NCBI GenBank assembly: GCA_903883645.1
Contig: CAISBR010000145.1
Coordinates: forward strand, 1-32,838
Length of the DNA: 32,838 nt
From: an uncultured Myxococcales bacterium
Lineage (GTDB): Bacteria; Myxococcota_A; UBA9042
Direction of reading: 5' to 3'
Shown here: one piece after another, positions 32,421-32,838 of the stretch
How positions within the stretch are numbered: position 1 is the first letter of the stretch
How the letters are laid out: each line of letters starts with the position of its first letter
Program-made: the position numbers and the translations under genes
The notes under the pieces: generated by a model
What the model was told of the DNA's origin: nothing
The model's input: the letters and a program-made list of their open reading frames with translations, nothing else
The model's database searches: none

Positions 32421-32838
32421 ATGACGAACGGACCCGCCACTTGCAGTAATTGCCATCGCCTCGTCGAGCCCGGCGCCTCGCAGTGCGGCCGTTGCGGTGC
32501 CGCAATTCGGCTTGACTATCAACCACCATGGGCCACGCCGTTTCAGGGCGGGTCGTCTAACGCCTGGTACGTCTACTTCAGCTACGGCAACAGACGTCAA
32601 CAACATCACCAACAGCTACGGCCGCGTGCGGTGAGGGTGGTTCGACGCCGACCTTTTGCGCTTTGCCATTTCGCCCTTTTACGGACGGATCCTGCAACTT
32701 GCTCGACCAGGATTGGGGGCAAGCTCGAAAGCTGCCGAATTGCCCACGACTCTCTGCCGCTTGACCTAGCCGTCCTTGGAGAAGGGCGGCGTCATGATAG
32801 CCCGCTGCTTCAGCGGCCGGGCCCCCGAATCGGCAGAA
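32421..32838 (+). pseudogene. Zinc-ribbon protein, frameshifted and cut by window end
   Basis: An ATG at 32421 opens a frame with a short zinc ribbon, CSNC-x10-CGRC (Cys8, Cys11, Cys22, Cys25), followed by about 20 credible residues. It stays open to the window end, but beyond about residue 47 it becomes Arg/Gln/His-rich. The next frame over gives a more natural sequence in two pieces: TSATATDVNNITNSYGRVR, a stop at 32632-32634, then FDADLLRFAISPFYGRILQLARPG to a stop near 32767. A zinc-ribbon protein broken by one frameshift and one nonsense change fits best; sequencing error is also possible. No domain beyond the ribbon is recognised. Confidence 0.4.

Overview
The window is about 32.8 kb of GC-rich, densely coding bacterial DNA. 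Its protein set points to a deltaproteobacterial lineage of the Myxococcota type: eleven probable lipoproteins with Asp/Thr/Ser/Ala-rich linkers, cysteine-repeat surface proteins, an HcpA-type Sel1 repeat protein, a eukaryote-type citrate synthase, and a histidine kinase with an NTF2-like sensor. The order or genus cannot be decided from this sequence. No rRNA, tRNA, CRISPR array, transposase or phage gene was seen.

Layout. (1) 1-162 is a tandem 83-bp repeat, with a short diverged copy near 28,050. (2) 199-4545 carries a small lipoprotein, DNA-3-methyladenine glycosylase I (tag), a divergent GMC-type oxidoreductase with a four-cysteine cluster, and a metallo-beta-lactamase-fold protein. A plus-strand gene at 4783 appears to have lost its 3' end against the next operon. 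(3) 12132-5221 (minus strand) is a run of six genes for exported proteins: a cytochrome c-like lipoprotein, a barrel-like protein with cysteine modules, two lipoproteins of no known family, a ten-repeat Sel1/HcpA lipoprotein, and a large lipoprotein with an ASPM-like and a myxobacterial surface domain. (4) 12684-15219 (plus) has a membrane-anchored beta-lactamase-like protein, an outer-membrane-type protein and a lipoprotein distantly like YukJ/DUF2278. (5) 15216-20022 holds an RluA-family pseudouridine synthase, a thiolase-superfamily acetyltransferase, a small lipoprotein and an ABC-F ATPase. (6) 20122-25783 holds a PNGase F-like lipoprotein convergent with an L-type-lectin-like lipoprotein, followed on the minus strand by a 1029-residue Cys-rich/Gly-rich lipoprotein. 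(7) 26528-27856 is citrate synthase, with a long leader and a strong terminator. (8) 31909-28112 (minus) has a histidine kinase and a large polytopic membrane protein. (9) The right end holds a 5'-truncated TPR gene and a zinc-ribbon reading frame that looks frameshifted.

How the genes fit together. Housekeeping functions (tag, pseudouridine synthase, ABC-F, citrate synthase) are scattered singly among envelope genes. The two stretches most likely to be undescribed systems are the tightly packed all-exported cluster at 5221-12132 and the glycan-flavoured group (PNGase F-like, lectin, Cys-rich adhesin-like) at 20122-25783. Roles given for these groups are inference from domain content and gene spacing.
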